DNA of 8,583 nt from an uncultured Sphingomonas sp. (GTDB lineage: Bacteria > Pseudomonadota > Alphaproteobacteria > Sphingomonadales > Sphingomonadaceae): contig CAMLSA010000120.1 of the NCBI GenBank assembly GCA_946482655.1, positions 1-8,583 on the forward strand, given 5' to 3'. Below the pieces are notes generated by a model, which saw nothing but the letters and a program-made list of their open reading frames with translations, ran no database searches and was not told the origin of the DNA. Below, piece after piece: positions 5,790 to 8,583 of the stretch. How positions within the stretch are numbered: the stretch's first letter is position 1; every line of letters starts with the position of its first letter. The translations under genes were made by a program, and so were the position numbers.

Positions 5790-6914
5790 ATGATGGGGTT
5801 GGAAGACGAACGGTTGGACGCAGGGCGGCCCGCAATGACGCAGTGGCTGAGCGCCGCCGTGCGCGCGCTCGATGGGGCCGAGGACCGCATCGACCGTGCC
5901 GCCAGCGAGCTGTTCCACAACTCCGCCCTCAACCTTTCGGATCAGCATCGCGCCCAGATCACCCAGTTGATGCGCGCGCTGATCGGCGCGATCGAGGACG
6001 AGCTCCGCATCCGGATCGGCAACGCCCTGCCGCCCGATGCCAGCCCCGAACTCGCGGCCGCGCTCGGCTCGGCGCGGGTGCCGATCGCCCAGCCCCTGCT
6101 CGAGCGCACCCAGCTGCTGCGCGAGCCCGATCTCGTCTCGGCGATGCTGCGCCGGGTCGATGAGCATCGCCTCGCGCTCGTGCTCGGCCGTGATTCCCCC
6201 TATCACGTCGCCGATCTCGCTCAGCGGCTGCTCGACATGGGCGACGAAGAGATAGTCGAGGCGGTTATGGCGCTGTTGATCGCCGAGAGCCGCCGTTACG
6301 ACCAGTTCGGTGATCCCGCGCTCGCCCGCACCGATCTGCCGCCGGGGCCGCATCGCCGGCTGCTCTGGGCGGTCGCCGCGGCGCTGCGCCACTATCTGAT
6401 CCGCCAGCATGCGGTGCCCGATACCCAGGCCGATCTGATGCTGGCCGGGGCGGTGCGCGACCTGCTCGCCGAACATGAGGATGCAGACAGGCTCGAGGTC
6501 CGCGCCGACGCGCTGGCGCGGCTGCTCGGCGAGCGCGGGCTGAGCGACGACGCGCTGCTCACCGCCGCGCTTGAGGAGGGCTGGCTCGCCTTGTTCACCG
6601 CGGCGATCGCGCAGCGCGCCGGAATCGACGCGAACGGGGTCTGGTCGATGGTTGCCGACCCGTCTGGGATGATGCTGGGCACGGTGCTGCGCGCGATCGA
6701 TTGCGGCCGTGATGCCGCGGTCACCATATTGTGGCGGATCGGATCGGCCGAGGGCATCGGAGAGGAAACTTTGGTCGAGCGCGCCGAGGCGTTCGATCAG
6801 ATCAGCATGCGCGATGCTGCCGAGGCCGTGCTGATCTGGCGTCTCGATCCCAATTACCGACGCGCGGTGATCGAGATCGGTACAGGCGGTAGCGACGGCG
6901 GCCGGCGGCGATGA
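5790..6914 (+). CDS. DUF2336-type helical-repeat protein
   Basis: A 374-residue cytosolic protein, nearly all helix, with no signal peptide or membrane segment. From about residue 85 to 240 it follows the DUF2336 pattern of short repeated helices: VPIAQPLLERTQLLREPDLVSAMLRRVDEHRLALVLGRD, then VADLAQRLLDMGDEEIVEAVMAL. DUF2336 is an uncharacterised family common in alphaproteobacteria; its HEAT-like look suggests protein binding. No catalytic motif is visible. The stop codon overlaps the kinase ATG (ATGA), so the two are translated from one message and probably act together. The start is uncertain. ATG 5790 and ATG 5793 lack a Shine-Dalgarno and lie only 22 nt after a CtrA-like box. ATG 5835 (residue 16) has AGGG at 5822-5825 with 9-nt spacing, and may be the true start if transcription begins near 5785-5790. 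Confidence 0.8.
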   Translation: MMGLEDERLDAGRPAMTQWLSAAVRALDGAEDRIDRAASELFHNSALNLSDQHRAQITQLMRALIGAIEDELRIRIGNALPPDASPELAAALGSARVPIAQPLLERTQLLREPDLVSAMLRRVDEHRLALVLGRDSPYHVADLAQRLLDMGDEEIVEAVMALLIAESRRYDQFGDPALARTDLPPGPHRRLLWAVAAALRHYLIRQHAVPDTQADLMLAGAVRDLLAEHEDADRLEVRADALARLLGERGLSDDALLTAALEEGWLALFTAAIAQRAGIDANGVWSMVADPSGMMLGTVLRAIDCGRDAAVTILWRIGSAEGIGEETLVERAEAFDQISMRDAAEAVLIWRLDPNYRRAVIEIGTGGSDGGRRR

Positions 6915-8260
6915 ACGCGCCGTCCTCGATCCGGCCGGTTCATGGCAAGGTCGATGATCAGGGCCGCCTGATCGAAGCCGATCCGCCGCTGCTGCGGTTG
7001 CAGGAGCGCGCCGGAGGCGTCTGCGGCGGTACGCTCGCGTTGCCCCAGCTCGCCTCGCTGGTGCGGCTGACGCGACGGCTCAAGATTGCGATCTCGCGGC
7101 GCGTGATCGCCGCCAACGGCGATCAGGATGTCGACCTGTGGGTGCAGGTGAAGCCCGGCAATGGCGGGGTCGAGCTGGCGATCACCGGCTGGCAGGAGAT
7201 TGCCCCGTCGGTTCCGCCGCCGGGGCTGGACGCGTTGCGCTGGCGCGATTTCTGCCGAGCCAGCGCCGACTGGATCATCGAGACCGATACCATGCTGCGG
7301 GTGACCCAGCCGCCCGCCAACATGCCCGGCGCGATCGGCCAGCCGATCGAGGCGCTGTTCACCTTGAGCTGCGACGAGAATGGCGTCAGCCGGATCGCGG
7401 AGGCGGCCCGGCGCGCCGAACGCTTCGAAGACGGCGGCGCGACCTTCCTGCTCGGTCCCGGCGTACCGGTACGGATCGCCGGGGTGCCGCTGATCGATGG
7501 GCTCGGCGGGCTCGCGGGATATCAATTGCTGATCAGCCGCCGCGATAACCAGGCGTCGCGCGCACGCGCCTTCCATCCCGTCCCGCTCGACGAGGCGTTC
7601 GGGACCCAACTCGGCCGGGCGATGCGCGAACCGCTCGACAAGATCATCGCCAATGCCGATGCGATCCAGGATCGTGGCGATGGCCCCGTCCGGCGCGATT
7701 ATGCAGACTATGCCGAGGATATCGCCGGTGCCGGCCGCCATCTGCTCGCGCTGGTCGAGGATCTGGTCGATCTCCAGCAGATCGAGCGCGCCGATTTCCG
7801 GCCCGAGGCCGAAGAGGTGGATCTGACCGACACCGCGCTGCGCGCCGCGGGGCTCCTCGGCGTCCGCGCCGCGAACCATCAGGTTACGATCGACGTGCCG
7901 ATCGACGGGCGGATCGTAATGGCACGCGGCGATTTCCGGCGCATCCTCCAGGTGCTGATCAACCTTTTGAGCAACGCCATCCGCCATTCGCGGAGGGGCG
8001 GCGCCGTGCTGATCCGCTGCGAGCGCGAGGGCGATATCGCCGCGGTCATCGTGGCGGATGATGGCGACGGCATCGCCGCCGAGCATCACGACCGGATCTT
8101 CGACCGGTTCGAGCGGCTTGGCTTGCGTGACGGCACCGGCAGCGGCCTCGGGCTCTACATCTCGCGTCGCCTCGCCCGCGCGATGGGCGGCGACCTGGGT
8201 GTGGACAGCGCGCCGGGGATGGGAGCGCGCTTCGTGTTTACCCTTCCGGCGGTGGAGTAG
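6911..8260 (+). CDS. Cytosolic PAS-type histidine-kinase homologue lacking the phosphoacceptor histidine
   Basis: A 449-residue protein without membrane segments. Residues about 14-95 and 107-210 look like two PAS-like sensor regions (GRLIEADPPLLRL; RWRDFCRASADWIIETD). The dimerisation helix pair runs from about 227 to 292. Its H-box, usually SHELRTPL, reads GRAMREPL at 235-242, putting Arg236 (codon CGG, 7616-7618) at the phosphorylated His. The second helix (GRHLLALVEDLVDLQQIE) is typical; its His277 is the common HLL position and not the acceptor. The ATP-binding domain is intact: N-box NLLSNAIRHS (351-360, Asn355), G1 DDGDGI (383-388), F-box IFDRFERL (396-403), G2 GTGSGLGL (408-415). It should therefore bind ATP but not autophosphorylate at the usual site, much as the kinase homologue DivL carries Tyr there. 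The ATGA overlap with the DUF2336 gene implies coupled translation. No cognate response regulator is in the window. Confidence 0.9.
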   Translation: MNAPSSIRPVHGKVDDQGRLIEADPPLLRLQERAGGVCGGTLALPQLASLVRLTRRLKIAISRRVIAANGDQDVDLWVQVKPGNGGVELAITGWQEIAPSVPPPGLDALRWRDFCRASADWIIETDTMLRVTQPPANMPGAIGQPIEALFTLSCDENGVSRIAEAARRAERFEDGGATFLLGPGVPVRIAGVPLIDGLGGLAGYQLLISRRDNQASRARAFHPVPLDEAFGTQLGRAMREPLDKIIANADAIQDRGDGPVRRDYADYAEDIAGAGRHLLALVEDLVDLQQIERADFRPEAEEVDLTDTALRAAGLLGVRAANHQVTIDVPIDGRIVMARGDFRRILQVLINLLSNAIRHSRRGGAVLIRCEREGDIAAVIVADDGDGIAAEHHDRIFDRFERLGLRDGTGSGLGLYISRRLARAMGGDLGVDSAPGMGARFVFTLPAVE

Positions 8261-8291
8261 GACAGGCGCGGACGGTCGCAGCCGCGGCCTT

Positions 8292-8373
8292 GGCTTGCCG
8301 AAAGCGCAAGCGCCCGAGCCTATGCGAGCAAGCCTGGCGGATGGATGTCCCGCGCCGGCGTTTGACGGCCGGC
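8292..8373. terminator. Stem-loops between the kinase homologue and gltA
   Basis: The 122-nt convergent gap contains no gene but two clear hairpins. GCTTGC (8293-8298) pairs with GCAAGC (8306-8311) over a 7-nt loop; the same left arm (GGCTTGC, 8292-8298) can alternatively pair with GCAAGCC at 8328-8334. A GC-rich stem, GCCGGCGT (8354-8361) with ACGGCCGGC (8365-8373), closes on a 3-nt loop with one bulged G and lies 9 nt beyond the gltA stop. No T-run follows either in either direction, so termination is plausible but unproven. Confidence 0.4.
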
Positions 8374-8382
8374 CAGAGACGA

Positions 8383-8583
8383 TCAGCGTTCGCCCACCGG
8401 TACATAATCGCGCTGCGCCGGTCCCATATAGAGCTGGCGCGGGCGGCCGATCTTCTGTTCGGGATCGGAGATCATCTCGTTCCACTGCGCGACCCAGCCG
8501 ACGGTGCGGGCGAGCGCGAAGAGGACGGTGAACATCGTCGTCGGGAAGCCGATCGCCGACAGGATCACGCCCGAATAGAAATC
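8383..8583 (-). CDS. gltA: Citrate synthase, C-terminal 66 residues (cut by window edge)
   Basis: The TCA-cycle entry enzyme, condensing acetyl-CoA and oxaloacetate to citrate in the cytoplasm. The visible end reads [20 protein letters not shown], then an [15 protein letters not shown] segment, a [16 protein letters not shown] segment and a [10 protein letters not shown] tail, the hallmark C-terminus of the type II (GltA) enzymes. The first residue in the window is the catalytic Asp of the DFYSG motif (Asp362 in E. coli). The 66 residues from it to the stop equal the number in the E. coli enzyme as I recall it, so the C-terminus is complete. The 5' part lies beyond the right edge, so nothing can be said of its promoter. 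It converges on the kinase-homologue gene. Confidence 0.96.
   Translation of the reverse strand, partial: DFYSGVILSAIGFPTTMFTVLFALARTVGWVAQWNEMISDPEQKIGRPRQLYMGPAQRDYVPVGER

Noticed and set aside
7739..7741. His277 of the kinase homologue as an alternative phosphoacceptor
   Set aside because: It sits in the second dimerisation helix at the common HLL position, well after the H-box, and is not surface-equivalent to the normal acceptor.
8324..8334. Repeated GC-rich hairpin arms near gltA as part of a dispersed repeat family or CRISPR-like array
   Set aside because: There are only two or three short arms, with no regular spacing or repeated unit.
6854..8485. A 543-codon open frame antisense to the kinase homologue
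   Set aside because: It lies opposite a gene with unmistakable kinase boxes, has an Arg/Pro/Asp-rich low-complexity composition, and is the type of long antisense frame expected in GC-rich DNA.

Overview
The window is GC-rich, densely coded bacterial chromosome. Gene content and protein style point to an alphaproteobacterium, most likely of the order Sphingomonadales: a DUF2336-type protein, a PAS-type cytosolic histidine-kinase homologue, a citrate synthase C-terminus of the alphaproteobacterial kind, and CtrA-like boxes. This is judged by eye, without a database search. I see no mobile elements, tRNA, rRNA or CRISPR array.

Layout. (1) 132-704 (+): an exported thioredoxin-fold protein with a CQVC active site. 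(2) 856-4008 (-): a two-gene unit, an 813-residue membrane-anchored coiled-coil protein followed 15 nt later by family-1 uracil-DNA glycosylase (ung). Ung converges on the thioredoxin-like gene. (3) 4009-4090: a short divergent regulatory region. (4) 4091-8260 (+): four genes in a row. They are a small Hpt-like protein, a fused nucleotidyltransferase/CDP-alcohol phosphotransferase-like membrane protein with a TTG start, a DUF2336-type helical protein, and a cytosolic histidine-kinase homologue whose start overlaps the stop of the DUF2336 gene. (5) 8383-8583 (-): the last 66 codons of citrate synthase (gltA), cut by the window edge and convergent with the kinase gene.

The most interesting feature is that the rightward cluster looks like a run of pseudoenzymes. 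The kinase homologue has intact ATP-binding boxes but Arg236 where the phosphoacceptor His of the H-box should be. The Hpt-like protein has Leu55 at the His position. The membrane fusion protein keeps the exact spacing of the CDP-alcohol phosphotransferase signature but has lost three of its four aspartates, and its nucleotidyltransferase glycine-rich loop is also altered. A near-consensus CtrA box (TTAG-N7-TTAAC) lies just upstream of the DUF2336-kinase pair. My inference is a cell-cycle-linked signalling module that works by binding and allostery, as the tyrosine-bearing kinase homologue DivL does in Caulobacter, rather than by phosphotransfer through its own histidines. None of this is proven by the sequence alone.
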